Positions 42,461 to 52,679 are shown, counted from the first letter of the stretch. The stretch is 64,000 nt of DNA from Methylophilaceae bacterium 11 (GCA_000525025.1 JCKJ01000001.1:124001-188000); one strand, 5' to 3'. The notes: generated from the sequence alone by a model not told the origin. Numbers and translations are program-made.

Positions 42461-45397
42461 ATGGCGGCTATGAATACAACCACACCAACCCCCGAACTCG
42501 CTAAGTCATTTGATCCCAAAACCATTGAAAGTAAATGGTATGCATTTTGGGAGGGCAAAGGCTACTACGCTGCTGGTTTAAACCCAGAAGTGAACGATAA
42601 TTTCTGTATTTTGCTGCCACCCCCCAATGTCACAGGCACGCTGCACATGGGGCATGGCTTTAACCAAACATTGATGGATGCGCTCACGCGTTACCACCGC
42701 ATGCGTGGTGACAATACGTTATGGCAACCAGGCACAGACCATGCCGGTATTGCCACGCAGATTGTGGTAGAGCGTCAGTTAGATGCACAAGGTGTGTCGC
42801 GTCATGATTTGGGTCGTGAGAAATTCCTAGAAAAAGTGTGGGAATGGAAAGAATACTCCGGCGGCACCATTACCAAACAAATGCGCCGTTTAGGCACTTC
42901 GCCAGATTGGTCACGCGAGCGTTTCACCATGGATGCAGGGTTGAACAAAGTGGTGACAGAAACCTTTGTGCGTTTGTATAACGAAGGCTTGATTTACCGT
43001 GGAAAACGCTTGGTGAATTGGGATGTGAAATTAGGTACAGCGGTTTCTGACCTTGAAGTGGTGCAGGAAGAAGAAGACGGCTTTATGTGGCACATCAACT
43101 ATCCACTTGCCGATGGTTCTGGTCATTTAACAGTTGCGACCACACGTCCAGAAACAATGTTGGGCGATGTGGCAGTGATGGTGCATCCTGAAGACGAACG
43201 CTACGTCCATCTCATTGGTCAGCATGTCAGCTTACCATTGTGCAATCGCAATATCCCGATTATTGCCGACGACTATGTCGATAAAGAATTCGGTACAGGC
43301 GTCGTTAAAGTGACGCCAGCGCATGACTTTAACGATTTTGCGGTGGGTCAACGTCATAATCTAGCTCCAATATCAGTGATTAGTTTGGATGGAAAGATAG
43401 TTTCTGATGAAATCAATTTAGACTTAAATTATGGTGCGAAACTTCAGGATTCTGCAGAAAAGTACGTAACTATAAAAATTCCAGAGTGTTACCAAGGTAA
43501 AGACCGTTTTGAAGCGCGGAAGCTAATTGTTGCAGACCTAGAAATTCAAGGCTATTTAGTTAAAGCAGAGAAACATAAGCTCAAAGTGCCGCGTGGAGAT
43601 AGAACTGGCGTAGTAATTGAACCGATGTTAACAAATCAATGGTTTGTGGCCATGAGCAAACAGGGTAATGATGGCAAGAGCATCACCGAAAAAGCACTTG
43701 ATGTGGTCGCGACTGGTGAAGTCAAGTTTTACCCAGAAAACTGGGTGAATACTTATAATCAGTGGCTGAATAATATTCAAGACTGGTGTATTTCTCGCCA
43801 ACTGTGGTGGGGACACCAAATTCCTGCTTGGTACACAAAGTCGGGTGAAAAATTTTATGTAGCTCATACAGAAGAGGAAGCTAAAGCTTTAGCTGCAAAA
43901 GATGGATATACAAAAACGTTAACTAGAGACAATGATGTACTAGACACTTGGTACTCCTCTGCTTTATGGCCATTTTCTACGCTCGATTGGACAGGCGATG
44001 ATGCAATAGATGCACAAAACCAAGCATTGAAACAATTTTTGCCATCTAGCGTATTAGTCACGGGCTTTGACATCATCTTCTTTTGGGTGGCGCGTATGGT
44101 GATGATGACCAAGCACATCACTGGTCAGATTCCGTTTAAGCATGTCTATGTGCATGGCTTGATTCGTGATGCCGAAGGCCAAAAAATGTCTAAATCCAAG
44201 GGCAATGTGCTTGATCCCATTGATTTGATTGATGGTATTGGCTTGGACGATTTAATCAAAAAACGCACGACGGGGTTGATGAACCCGAAAGATGCGGAAA
44301 AGATTGAGAAACGCACGCGTAAAGAGTTTCCGGAAGGCATTTCTGCGTATGGTACGGATGCGTTGCGCTTTACCTTTGCAGCTTTGGCCAGCCCTGGCCG
44401 TGATATTAAGTTTGATTTGCAGCGCTGTGATGGTTATCGTAATTTCTGCAATAAATTGTGGAACGCCACACGTTTTGTGTTGATGAATACGCAAAAAGAA
44501 GATGGTACGCCCCAAGACAACGGTTTTGGGCCAGAAAGCTGTGAGGCGGGTGGGCGTAAGTTTAGTCAGGCAGATCGCTGGATTGTGAGCGCACTGCAAC
44601 GCACAGAGGCAGAGGTGGAACGTGCCTTTACAGACTACCGTTTTGATTTAGCCGCGAAAGCTATTTACGAGTTTGTGTGGGACCAATATTGCGATTGGTA
44701 TTTGGAAATTGCCAAAGTGCAAATTCAAACAGGCGATGAAGCTGAACAGCGTGCTACACGTCGCACCTTGTTACGTGTGTTAGAAACTATCTTGCGTTTG
44801 GCACACCCGATTATTCCGTTTATTACCGAAGAGATTTGGCAAACGATTGCCCCGATGACTGAGCTTAAAGACAAGTCGCGCGGAACTGAAAGTATTATGT
44901 TGCAGGCTTATCCAAAAGCGGATTTAGAAAAAGTGGATGAGCAAGCAGAAGCGTGGGTAGCAACACTTAAAATAGCGGTGGAAGCTTGTAGAAGTCTGCG
45001 TGGTGAAATGGGAATTTCTCCAGCATCTAAAGTACCGTTGATTGCGGCGGGTGATGCTAAGCAATTAATTGCTTATGCCCCGTATCTCAAATCGCTTGCT
45101 AAGTTAGAGAGCGTAGATGTAGTGGCAGACTTACCAGAGGCGGATGCGCCAGTGATGTTGGCGGGTGATTTTAGGTTGATGCTGAAAGTAGAAATTGATG
45201 TCGCTGCTGAAAAAGAGCGTTTAGGTAAAGAGATTGCGCGTTTGCAAAGCGAAATTGCCAAAGCCAACGGTAAGCTGAATAACGAAAGCTTTGTGGCAAG
45301 GGCGCCTGCCGCAGTGGTGGAGCAAGAAAAAGCACGTGTGGCTGAGTTCAGTGCAAGTTTGCAAAAGCTTGAGACACAGCTGGTTAAACTGAAGTAG
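42461..45397 (+). CDS. valS: Valyl-tRNA synthetase
   Basis: The 978 residues cover a complete class Ia synthetase. [16 protein letters not shown] is the HIGH region, QKMSKSKGN the KMSKS loop, [12 protein letters not shown] and [15 protein letters not shown] belong to the CP1 editing domain, and [16 protein letters not shown] is characteristic of ValS. The C-terminal 70 residues form the tRNA-binding coiled coil. It charges tRNA-Val in the cytosol and is essential. ATG occurs at 42461 and at 42470, and neither has a convincing ribosome-binding site. Two internal stretches (about 43350-43640 and 43860-43980) are visibly more AT-rich than the rest. Confidence 0.97.
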   Translation: MAAMNTTTPTPELAKSFDPKTIESKWYAFWEGKGYYAAGLNPEVNDNFCILLPPPNVTGTLHMGHGFNQTLMDALTRYHRMRGDNTLWQPGTDHAGIATQIVVERQLDAQGVSRHDLGREKFLEKVWEWKEYSGGTITKQMRRLGTSPDWSRERFTMDAGLNKVVTETFVRLYNEGLIYRGKRLVNWDVKLGTAVSDLEVVQEEEDGFMWHINYPLADGSGHLTVATTRPETMLGDVAVMVHPEDERYVHLIGQHVSLPLCNRNIPIIADDYVDKEFGTGVVKVTPAHDFNDFAVGQRHNLAPISVISLDGKIVSDEINLDLNYGAKLQDSAEKYVTIKIPECYQGKDRFEARKLIVADLEIQGYLVKAEKHKLKVPRGDRTGVVIEPMLTNQWFVAMSKQGNDGKSITEKALDVVATGEVKFYPENWVNTYNQWLNNIQDWCISRQLWWGHQIPAWYTKSGEKFYVAHTEEEAKALAAKDGYTKTLTRDNDVLDTWYSSALWPFSTLDWTGDDAIDAQNQALKQFLPSSVLVTGFDIIFFWVARMVMMTKHITGQIPFKHVYVHGLIRDAEGQKMSKSKGNVLDPIDLIDGIGLDDLIKKRTTGLMNPKDAEKIEKRTRKEFPEGISAYGTDALRFTFAALASPGRDIKFDLQRCDGYRNFCNKLWNATRFVLMNTQKEDGTPQDNGFGPESCEAGGRKFSQADRWIVSALQRTEAEVERAFTDYRFDLAAKAIYEFVWDQYCDWYLEIAKVQIQTGDEAEQRATRRTLLRVLETILRLAHPIIPFITEEIWQTIAPMTELKDKSRGTESIMLQAYPKADLEKVDEQAEAWVATLKIAVEACRSLRGEMGISPASKVPLIAAGDAKQLIAYAPYLKSLAKLESVDVVADLPEADAPVMLAGDFRLMLKVEIDVAAEKERLGKEIARLQSEIAKANGKLNNESFVARAPAAVVEQEKARVAEFSASLQKLETQLVKLK

Positions 45398-45436
45398 CTG
45401 GCAGCGCAATGCAGGCGTAAGCAAAAGGAGGGTTGC

Positions 45437-45847
45437 ATGAACACAGAAATCGTAGCTGATGTAGCGCGTGCAACGCTAGCTGGTGAAGTTGCTTTCCCTG
45501 AGGTGGTGCGCCAGTTGATGGAAACAGGCGTTGAGTATTATCACGTGGACTACGTTAGCCGGAGCAAGTCTTTTTACAGCGCGAGTGGAGATGTAGTCAC
45601 CACACCGATTAGTTATGAGCATCTACCGGCTGTTGCCGCCAATTTTGATTTGGCAGGGCTAAAAGCAGCCATTTTTGATAGTCAGCACAATCATCAGCAT
45701 TATCGCGACTTTACCCGACGTGCCATGGAAGCTGGCGTACAAGGTTATATGGCTTTCTTACGTGGTCAGCGTGTCACCTATTGGGGGCGTGATGGCGAGC
45801 AGCATACCGAATGGTTTTCTGGCGCAGCACCAGCCCGTGCTGACTAG
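45437..45847 (+). CDS. DUF1398 family protein
   Basis: The 136-residue soluble protein matches the DUF1398 pattern of small uncharacterised proteins: FPEVVRQLMETGVEYYHVDYVSRSKSFYSASGD, then FDLAGLKAAIFDSQHNHQHYRDFTRRAMEAGVQGY. The histidine cluster HNHQHYRDF stands out. A strong AAAGGAGGG precedes the ATG at 45437. It starts 40 bases after valS and lies three bases before a BFD-type ferredoxin gene. Its function is unknown. Confidence 0.8.
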   Translation: MNTEIVADVARATLAGEVAFPEVVRQLMETGVEYYHVDYVSRSKSFYSASGDVVTTPISYEHLPAVAANFDLAGLKAAIFDSQHNHQHYRDFTRRAMEAGVQGYMAFLRGQRVTYWGRDGEQHTEWFSGAAPARAD

Positions 45848-45850
45848 CGT

Positions 45851-46051
45851 ATGAGTACAGACGACGATATCACGAATGAGGTGATGTGCGCCTGTAGTGG
45901 CACCACCCGTGGTCAAATCTATGACTTGTTTATGCAAGGCCTCGATCAAGAGGCTATATCGAGACGGACAGGCGCACTTTCTGGTTGCGCCGGATGTGAG
46001 TGGGATGTCGCACAGTTTTTGAAAGCCCTTGCCGAGCAACAAAAAACGTAA
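45851..46051 (+). CDS. BFD-type [2Fe-2S] protein
   Basis: The 66-residue protein has a CxC near the start (VMCACSG) and a CxxC (GCAGCEWD) 36 residues later, the spacing of bacterioferritin-associated ferredoxin-like (BFD) domains, which bind a [2Fe-2S] cluster. Bfd releases iron from bacterioferritin in known systems, but no bacterioferritin gene is near. Alternatively it may be a small electron carrier. It is encoded directly after the DUF1398 gene and probably cotranscribed. Confidence 0.8.
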   Translation: MSTDDDITNEVMCACSGTTRGQIYDLFMQGLDQEAISRRTGALSGCAGCEWDVAQFLKALAEQQKT

Positions 46052-46053
46052 TC

Positions 46054-46106
46054 AGTGACTTCATGAAGTCACTTTCATCACTTTCAAGTGAAGCGATTCG
46101 CTTGAA
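46054..46106. terminator. Two tandem hairpins between converging genes
   Basis: A perfect 20-bp palindrome lies at 46054-46073 (half site AGTGACTTCA). A second stem, TTCAAGTGAA (46083-46092) with TTCGCTTGAA (46097-46106), has nearly complementary arms. They follow the stop of the BFD gene and precede the stop of the zinc-ribbon gene on the other strand, so they are well placed to end both transcripts. Confidence 0.55.
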
Positions 46107-46116
46107 AATGCGCTAT

Positions 46117-47169
46117 CTAATTATTTGCCTGTGAAAGATTAGCGCTTGCACCACAGCCTTGGCAAAACTTGCTAAATGCACTTTTGCGTGTGCCGCAGCT
46201 GCTGCATTTATTGTGCAGGCCAATACCGCAGTGCTGGCAGAAGTCATTTCTAGCATCTTTTAAATCAATGCCGCGTTCGCACCCTGGGCATACACCTTTA
46301 TTCAGCAAAGTCAGCGCGGTATCGTAATTCAACTCTTCACGGCGCACTAATTGTGGCTGCGCTTCTGCCAACCGTTGTTTTTCCAAGTATTTCTGTAGGG
46401 CGGAAATCGCGTACTTGCCTCCCAGCACCGTCATGATAATGCCGACTAAATAGCGGACATAACCACCGTAATCGGGCAAATAGGGCACAAGCTCAACAAA
46501 GAAAGTAATCAGCGCAAAAATAATAAAGCCCCATACAAATGGCCAGTAAGGCGTTTTACGTTTTTTGGCAAAGAGCCATGCGGCAAGCGCAAGCAGCGGT
46601 AAAGCAAGCAATAGGCGATAGAGAAATACGCGCGTCGCTTGTTTTTGGTTGGCGTCATACAGTTGTTGATAGGCGGTGTCTTCAAGTGCTTTTACTTGAT
46701 CGCGCACTTTTGATTCGGATTGGTTCTGGTCTAGCTGTGTTTTGGAGAGTGCTTCTACGGCTTTTTCAGCATCACGCTCCAGTGCTTTGAGTTGGTCGAG
46801 CGCTGCAGTGCGTTTGACTAACTCGTCATCCTGCTGGTTTTGCTGGGTGACATCACGCGTGGCTAGCCAGTTTTCAAAGGTACGTCTGGTCGATTGGTAA
46901 TCATTGCGACGCGTATTCAGCGTGAGCTGCGCTTGGACTAATTTGTCGCTGGTTTCTCTATGTTGTGGTTGGAGCGCATCTAACTGCGCGCGCAGTGGAT
47001 CAATTGTCGCGTGGTCGACAAAATCCTCTATTGAATATGTGTGCTCTACATGTGGTAAATCGTGGATAACGGCTGAGCCTAAACCCAGCAAAAACCAAGC
47101 AAATACGAACGCGACTAGCCATAATGCACGGTTAAACCATTTTTCTGAAAGTCTTGCACCTTTGCCCAT
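46117..47169 (-). CDS. Membrane protein with coiled coil and C-terminal double zinc ribbon
   Basis: The 350-residue protein has one N-terminal membrane helix (about 14-34) and a long Gln/Glu/Lys-rich coiled coil (about 50-175). Three more hydrophobic segments follow (about 180-265), then a C-terminal pair of zinc ribbons (CPGCERGIDLKDARNDFCQHCG and CSSCGTRKSAFSKFCQGCG). The gene starts nine bases downstream of the DsrE-like gene, in the same transcript. The zinc ribbons suggest a structural or partner-binding role. I cannot name a family, and the link to sulfur relay is by position only. Confidence 0.75.
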   Translation of the reverse strand: MGKGARLSEKWFNRALWLVAFVFAWFLLGLGSAVIHDLPHVEHTYSIEDFVDHATIDPLRAQLDALQPQHRETSDKLVQAQLTLNTRRNDYQSTRRTFENWLATRDVTQQNQQDDELVKRTAALDQLKALERDAEKAVEALSKTQLDQNQSESKVRDQVKALEDTAYQQLYDANQKQATRVFLYRLLLALPLLALAAWLFAKKRKTPYWPFVWGFIIFALITFFVELVPYLPDYGGYVRYLVGIIMTVLGGKYAISALQKYLEKQRLAEAQPQLVRREELNYDTALTLLNKGVCPGCERGIDLKDARNDFCQHCGIGLHNKCSSCGTRKSAFSKFCQGCGASANLSQANN

Positions 47170-47178
47170 GGATTACTC

Positions 47179-47646
47179 CTATATAAACAAACTGACATCC
47201 GAATTGCCGGCAAACTCAAAGAACGTTGCGGCGCCTCCGATTTCAATGCCTTCAATAAAGTCACTGCGTTTAAAATCAAATAAATCGACTGTCATTTGAC
47301 AGGCAATCAGCTTGACACCACTTTCTAAACAAGCGCGGCGTAAGTCTTCGATCGATGCCACGCCTTTGTCTGCTATCTGTTGCTTCATCATCATGGTGGC
47401 CATGCTCTCCATCCCCGGTAGCATTTGCACAAAATTGGGCATGGGTACAGGCATAGGCATGGCTGGGTTGCCAAGTGGCGAGACTTTTAAATCTGAAATG
47501 TCTTTTTTAAGTAGGGTAAGCCCATAAAAAGTGAAGAAAATACAGACTTCATAATCAAGGGCTGCTGCGGTAGAGGCTAAAATAAAAGGTGGGTAAGCCC
47601 AGTCGAGCGTACCTTTGGAAGCGATAAGGGCAAGTTTCTTTGCCAT
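47179..47646 (-). CDS. DsrE/DsrF/DrsH-like sulfur-relay protein
   Basis: The 155 residues form a DsrE-type Rossmann fold: KKLALIASKGTLDWAYPPFI, ALDYEVCIFFTFYGLTLLKKD and SGVKLIACQMTVDLFDF, where the cysteine is at the usual persulfide position, then IEIGGAATFFEFA. A Met/Pro-rich central stretch may be a flexible loop. Such proteins accept sulfur from rhodanese or TusA partners in the cytosol. tusA lies four bases upstream and a rhodanese gene beyond it, so the three form a sulfur-transfer operon. Confidence 0.88.
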   Translation of the reverse strand: MAKKLALIASKGTLDWAYPPFILASTAAALDYEVCIFFTFYGLTLLKKDISDLKVSPLGNPAMPMPVPMPNFVQMLPGMESMATMMMKQQIADKGVASIEDLRRACLESGVKLIACQMTVDLFDFKRSDFIEGIEIGGAATFFEFAGNSDVSLFI

Positions 47647-47649
47647 GAT

Positions 47650-47889
47650 TTAAAGCGCGTCGTTGCGCTTTTTAATATAAAAAGTAAACACTTTGTCGGT
47701 TTGGTCCAGCTGCAATAGTGTGTGACCGGTTTGCTTACAGAAGGCTTCGAAGTCTTTGACTGAGCCTGGGTCAGTCGCCATGATTTTGAGCACTTGATTC
47801 GCCTGCAGATCGTTGAGCCCTTTTTTACATCGCAAAATAGGGAGCGGGCAATTTAAGTTTTTCGCGTCTACTTCTTTATCAAAGTCCAT
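47650..47889 (-). CDS. tusA: TusA-family sulfurtransferase
   Basis: The 79-residue protein carries the TusA CPxP motif (NLNCPLPILRCKKGL), with the first cysteine as the persulfide carrier, then the DPGSVKDFEAFCKQTGHTLL helix and a final strand pair. It relays sulfur to acceptors such as DsrE or molybdenum and thiouridine pathways. It sits between the rhodanese and DsrE genes, so it is likely to shuttle sulfur between them rather than serve only tRNA modification. Confidence 0.92.
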   Translation of the reverse strand: MDFDKEVDAKNLNCPLPILRCKKGLNDLQANQVLKIMATDPGSVKDFEAFCKQTGHTLLQLDQTDKVFTFYIKKRNDAL

Positions 47890-47906
47890 ATTTTGTGCCT
47901 GTTATT

Positions 47907-48227
47907 TTATTGGTTGACGAAATCATAGCCCGCTTTTGCCCATGCAATCACACCACCAGTTAAATTGTACACATGCGCAGACCCTTTGCTTGCGGCAAAA
48001 TCTGCTGCCAGCGCTGAGCGTACACCGCTATGACAGTAAAACACTACATGGCTTGCATCTTCTAGTTGTTGATATTGCACCGGTAACATCGACAACGGAA
48101 TATGAATGGCGTGAGGAATTCGCCCACGCATCACCTCATCCTCATTGCGTACATCGACCAACAGCACACGATGCTGGGTCATAAGTGTTGCTAAATCTGC
48201 GGCTTCAATGTGTTGAAATTGGCTCAA
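47907..48227 (-). CDS. Single-domain rhodanese
   Basis: The 106-residue protein has one rhodanese domain: LLVDVRNEDEVMRGRIPHAIHIPLSML, the active loop with FYCHSGVRSALAA, cysteine in CHSGVRS, and GGVIAWAKAG. It transfers sulfane sulfur in the cytosol. I choose the TTG at 48227 because AGGGGA lies at proper distance upstream on the minus strand and the product then starts MSQFQH; an earlier GTG at 48260 would add eleven unlikely residues. It is the first gene of the rhodanese-tusA-dsrE operon. Confidence 0.9.
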   Translation of the reverse strand: MSQFQHIEAADLATLMTQHRVLLVDVRNEDEVMRGRIPHAIHIPLSMLPVQYQQLEDASHVVFYCHSGVRSALAADFAASKGSAHVYNLTGGVIAWAKAGYDFVNQ

Positions 48228-48571
48228 AATGATGTCCCCTGGATGCATTAGATTGTACACAGGATTTTAAATTGATGCGATGGCATCGCAAGCCGCAATG
48301 TGCGAATTTGCACAACGCGTGAATACGCTGCCAAACCTACACGCAGGGCGTTGCTGCATGTAAGAAAAAGAGCAGCATAAGTGATCTACATTGCACCATG
48401 CCTGACAAATAAAGTATGTATTAATGATATATACGTGAATAACTGCCTAAATTGAAAGGGTAATAGGATGAATAGATTGTATTTTTTGAGTAGAATTAAG
48501 TCGTGTAGCGATAATTTAAGATGAAATTTTGTGTCGACCTGATATTACGTTGAATAGAAGGCTAGATAAGA
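48228..48571. other. Intergenic stretch with two short palindromes
   Basis: No gene was seen. The divergent promoters of the rhodanese operon and the large GGDEF gene must lie here. TGCGATG-G-CATCGCA (48276-48290) and TGTGC-N6-GCACA (48299-48314) are close inverted repeats that could be operators. The latter looks like an FNR/Crp-style spacing but does not match either consensus. The rest is AT-rich. Confidence 0.45.
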
Positions 48572-51361
48572 TTGCAATCAGCTCCCATCCCGCATAACGA
48601 GCAAGCGCGCATTGAGGCGCTACGCCAGTACCGTATTCTGGATACGTTGCCTGAGCCTTTGTTTGACGATATCACCCTACTGGCCTCACAAATATGCGAA
48701 ACACCTATTGCCTCTATCACGCTGGTAGATGCGCATCGGCAATGGTTCAAGAGCATACGCGGTATTGATGCCACAGAAACATCGCGAGATATTTCTTTTT
48801 GTGGCCATGCCATTCTTGGCCATGAAATATTTGAAGTCCCAAACGCGACAGAGGATATTCGTTTTTTTGATAATCCACTCGTTACAGGCGACCCTAATAT
48901 TCGTTTTTATGCTGGTACGCCGCTAATCACTGGGCTTGGATTTAGCTTGGGTACTTTATGTGTGATTGATTCGGTTCCGAAAGCCCTCACGGAAAGTCAG
49001 CGCAATGCACTCAAAGCCTTAGGGCGTCAGGTGGTCTCGCTGATTGAGAGCCGTCTTATTGCACAAGAAGCACTACAAGCATCCGAATTGCTAGAGCGCA
49101 CTGGTGAAATAGCTAAAATTGGTGGATGGCAAATGGATGTCAACGGTACGCATGTTGAGTGGACAAAAGAGGTATTCCATATTCATGAATTGACACCACC
49201 ACATTTACCTACGTTGGAGGAGGCTATTCACTTTTATGCACCAGAAGCGCGGCCTGTGGTTCAAGCAGCTGTGGAGCGTGCAATCGTTGATGGCTCCGGC
49301 TGGGATTTAGAGTTGCCGTTTATTACCGCAACAGGCCGTTCTATTTGGGTGCGCGCCGTGGGCATGACGACAATGGTGGGTGGAAAAGTCGAGCGCCTAT
49401 TCGGTACGTTTCAAGACATCAGTGAGCGCAAACTAGCGCAGCTGGATCTGGCTTGGCTGAATCGTGCACTGATGATGTTGGGCAAGTGCAACGAGACCTT
49501 GATTCATGTGGCTGACGAATCAAGATTAATTGTCGAGATTTGTCGTATTGCGGTCGATGTTGGGGGTTATCGCATGGCGTGGGTGGGCTATGCTAACGAT
49601 GATGAGAAAAAATCGATTACGCCTAGAGCCTACTTTGGTAAAACACACGATGCACTGAAAGACGTAGCGCTCAGTTGGTCTGAAGAAACACAAGCAGGCA
49701 GAGGCCCTGCCGGCAAAACCATCCGCAGCGGCGAGCCGATTACCGTAGAAGATATGGCAACATTGGATTTGGATCCTGCATTAAAAGCCTTATTGGTAGA
49801 TTTGGGCTATCGTGGGCTGGTGTCTTTGCCACTTAAATATAAAGGTAAAACCATTGGTTTGTTAGCGATGTATTCAGGGGAGATGCGTACATTTGCTGCC
49901 GATGAAGTCAGGTTGCTACAAGAAATCGCAGATAACCTTGCGTCAGGGGTTATTAAAATCCGTGCAGAAATAGAGCGGCAACGGCTACATAACTCCATGC
50001 TGGCGGTGGCAACCGCAGTGAGTTTGCATAGCAGCGAGACGTTTTTCCCCGAGCTGTTGCGTAAGATGATTCAAGCTATTGGTGGGCAAGCTGGTTATAT
50101 CGGTCAATTTACCAGCCAAAAACCTTGGGCCGCTAAAACCATCGCGGTACAGGTGAATCAGCAGATTATCAAAAATTTTGACTTTGCCATTCCAAGTACG
50201 ATTGCAGATACTCTGTTTTCCAGTGCAGAGGTGCGGATAGTGCCAGCCTTTGCTGCGCGAGATTACCCTGAGCTTGTCATGATGCGCTACCACCCGTACC
50301 AGGCATTTGCCGCGTTGCGTTTGATAGACTCTAATCACCACCCGATAGGCTTGCTGTTTGTACTATTTGAAGACACGATTGCAAAAGATGCGATTGCAAT
50401 GATTTCTTCCATATTAACAATTTTTGCAGCCCGCACCGCAAATGAGCTGGAGCGGTTAAAGGCCTTGTCGCTCATTTCTGAGCAAGCCTCTCTGTTAGAT
50501 AAAACGCGTGACGCGATTGTCGTCCGAGATATGCATCGTCGCATCACTTATTGGAACAAGGCAGCAGAGACCTTATATGGATGGACCGCCGCAGAAGCGC
50601 TAGGCAAGGATATTCACAAGCTCCTCAAACATGTGGCGTCCGATGTTCGTCAGACCGAAAAGAACGTGCTCAAACATGGTGAGTGGTCGGGTGAAATGAC
50701 CAAACGACACAAGGATGGCAGTCCGCTGATGATTGAAAGTCGACTGACCTTGGTGCGCGACAAAGAAGGTCATCCGGTTTCTGTATTCTCGATTCATTCT
50801 GATATTGCGGATCGTAAGCTGGCAGAAGCCGAGATTAGGCGACTAGCGTTTTATGATCCGCTTACCAATCTTGCTAACCGTCGTTTGTTGATCGAGCATC
50901 TGGAGAAAGCGCTTAAATTTGTCCGTCGTAAAAAGAATGCGGGCGCCGTGCTGTTTATTGATTTGGATAACTTTAAATCGCTCAATGACACCTTTGGCCA
51001 CGATAAAGGCGATTTGCTACTCAAAGTTGTTGCGGAACGCCTCAAGCGGTGCGTGAGAGATTGCGATACCGTTTCGCGCTTGGGTGGAGATGAGTTTGTG
51101 ATTTTGCTGGAAGACTTATCGGGTGTGCAAGTGCAGGCAGCCCATGTTGCGCGTATGGTGGCAGAAAAGATATTGGTGGAGTTGAATCAACCGGCAGATT
51201 TAGCAGGTCACATGCACAAGATCACGCCTAGCGTCGGCATTGCGCTGTTTGATCATCAGGCCAAAGATGTCTCCAGTGTGCTTGCGCAGGCAGATGCTGC
51301 TATGTATCGGTCTAAAATGGGTGGGCGTAATCAATATCAATTTTCGGCAGACTTGGACTAG
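48572..51361 (+). CDS. GAF/PAS multi-sensor diguanylate cyclase
   Basis: The 929 residues comprise a GAF domain (1-160, with DISFCGHAILG and FFDNPLVTGDPNIRFYAG), a PAS/PAC unit (about 165-285), a second GAF (about 305-460), a third GAF-like region (about 470-640), another PAS/PAC (about 650-765) and a GGDEF domain. The latter opens with DPLTNLANRRLL and has RLGGDEFVILL. The I-site RDCD lies five residues before GGDEF, so product inhibition is likely. No membrane segment is present, so it should be cytosolic and sense small ligands. The start is a TTG at 48572. It is monocistronic by spacing. Confidence 0.9.
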   Translation: MQSAPIPHNEQARIEALRQYRILDTLPEPLFDDITLLASQICETPIASITLVDAHRQWFKSIRGIDATETSRDISFCGHAILGHEIFEVPNATEDIRFFDNPLVTGDPNIRFYAGTPLITGLGFSLGTLCVIDSVPKALTESQRNALKALGRQVVSLIESRLIAQEALQASELLERTGEIAKIGGWQMDVNGTHVEWTKEVFHIHELTPPHLPTLEEAIHFYAPEARPVVQAAVERAIVDGSGWDLELPFITATGRSIWVRAVGMTTMVGGKVERLFGTFQDISERKLAQLDLAWLNRALMMLGKCNETLIHVADESRLIVEICRIAVDVGGYRMAWVGYANDDEKKSITPRAYFGKTHDALKDVALSWSEETQAGRGPAGKTIRSGEPITVEDMATLDLDPALKALLVDLGYRGLVSLPLKYKGKTIGLLAMYSGEMRTFAADEVRLLQEIADNLASGVIKIRAEIERQRLHNSMLAVATAVSLHSSETFFPELLRKMIQAIGGQAGYIGQFTSQKPWAAKTIAVQVNQQIIKNFDFAIPSTIADTLFSSAEVRIVPAFAARDYPELVMMRYHPYQAFAALRLIDSNHHPIGLLFVLFEDTIAKDAIAMISSILTIFAARTANELERLKALSLISEQASLLDKTRDAIVVRDMHRRITYWNKAAETLYGWTAAEALGKDIHKLLKHVASDVRQTEKNVLKHGEWSGEMTKRHKDGSPLMIESRLTLVRDKEGHPVSVFSIHSDIADRKLAEAEIRRLAFYDPLTNLANRRLLIEHLEKALKFVRRKKNAGAVLFIDLDNFKSLNDTFGHDKGDLLLKVVAERLKRCVRDCDTVSRLGGDEFVILLEDLSGVQVQAAHVARMVAEKILVELNQPADLAGHMHKITPSVGIALFDHQAKDVSSVLAQADAAMYRSKMGGRNQYQFSADLD

Positions 51362-51528
51362 CGAGGTACACAGACAAAACGCACCTCCGGCTTGGTGAAC
51401 GGTCTAATGAGGGTGCACAGTGGATAGTACACAGTATCAAGTGCGAACAAATCGTCACTAAGCAGCAGTGGCAGTAGCTAAGCTTAACTTTTTAAATTTA
51501 TTAGATTTTTAAATTGATTGGTTTTGCA

Positions 51529-52665
51529 ATGAAGCTCACTCAATTAGAAAAATGGTTTAATCAATTATTGAATGAAGCAGGGATTAGCCTCAACGGCCCT
51601 AACCCTTGGGATATTCAAATCCATCATCCCGCAGCCATTCAGCGGATTGTGGCAGAGGGCAGCCTTGGTTTGGGCGAATCCTACATGCAGGGAGATTGGG
51701 ACGCAGCGCAGCTGGATGCGTTCTTCTATCGCCTGCTGCGTGCACAACTGCATGAGAAAGTGAAGCCGATAGGCTTATGGTTTCATACCCTTCAACACAC
51801 GCTGATGAATAAGCAAAATAGTCGGCGTGCTTGGAGAGTGGGGGAATATCACTATAACCTCGGTAATGCGTTTTATCAGGCCATGTTAGATAAGCGCATG
51901 ACATATACCTGTGCGTATTGGCAGGATGCACTGGATCTTGATCAGGCGCAGGAAAATAAACTGGAGATGATTTGCCAGAAATTAAGACTACAACCTGGCA
52001 TGCGCTTGCTTGATATTGGTTGCGGCTGGGGTAGCTTAATGGGGTATGCCGCAGAAAAATATGGTGTGGAATGCGTAGGTATTACCGTATCATCAGAGCA
52101 AATGAAGTTTGGTCAGCAACGCTACGCACATTTGCCGGTAGAGTTTAGATTGCAAGATTATCGTGAAATGGATGAGCCATTTGATGCGGTCGCCAGCGTG
52201 GGTATGTTCGAACATGTGGGTAGAAAGAATTACCGCACATTTATGCAGGTGGCGCATCGTTGCCTAAAAAGTGATGGATTGTTTTTATTGCATACCATTG
52301 GTAAAAACCTCACCCATTTAATGCCAGACCCCTGGCTGGATCGCTACATTTTTCCTAATGGCGATTTGCCCTCTATTCAGCAGATTGCCCAAGCAGTGGA
52401 AGGCCAGTTTGTGGTGGAAGACTTACATAATTTTGGCGCGGATTATGATCGGACATTGATGGCTTGGTTTGACAATTTTAATCACCATTGGTTGGAGTTC
52501 AACACCGAGTATGGGAGTGAGTTTTATAGAAAGTGGAGCTACTACTTGTTATCTTGTGCAGGTGCTTTCCGCGCGCGTGATATTCAGTTATGGCAGTGGG
52601 TATTGTCTAAACAGGGTATTGTGGGGGGGTACCAACGCCCTGTTTTGCCAAATATTGAGACATAA
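51529..52665 (+). CDS. cfa: Cyclopropane-fatty-acyl-phospholipid synthase
   Basis: The 378-residue protein is a full Cfa: GSLGLGESYMQGDWD near the N-terminus, HYNLGNAFYQAMLDKRMTYTCAYW, the SAM-binding LLDIGCGWGSLM, and FDAVASVGMFEHVGRKNY. It adds methylene from S-adenosylmethionine to unsaturated phospholipid chains at the inner membrane. I start it at the ATG at 51529, since the TTG at 51514 would add a non-conserved IGFA. It is followed 14 bases later by a DNA glycosylase gene. Confidence 0.95.
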   Translation: MKLTQLEKWFNQLLNEAGISLNGPNPWDIQIHHPAAIQRIVAEGSLGLGESYMQGDWDAAQLDAFFYRLLRAQLHEKVKPIGLWFHTLQHTLMNKQNSRRAWRVGEYHYNLGNAFYQAMLDKRMTYTCAYWQDALDLDQAQENKLEMICQKLRLQPGMRLLDIGCGWGSLMGYAAEKYGVECVGITVSSEQMKFGQQRYAHLPVEFRLQDYREMDEPFDAVASVGMFEHVGRKNYRTFMQVAHRCLKSDGLFLLHTIGKNLTHLMPDPWLDRYIFPNGDLPSIQQIAQAVEGQFVVEDLHNFGADYDRTLMAWFDNFNHHWLEFNTEYGSEFYRKWSYYLLSCAGAFRARDIQLWQWVLSKQGIVGGYQRPVLPNIET

Positions 52666-52679
52666 AAGCCAGCAACTCA

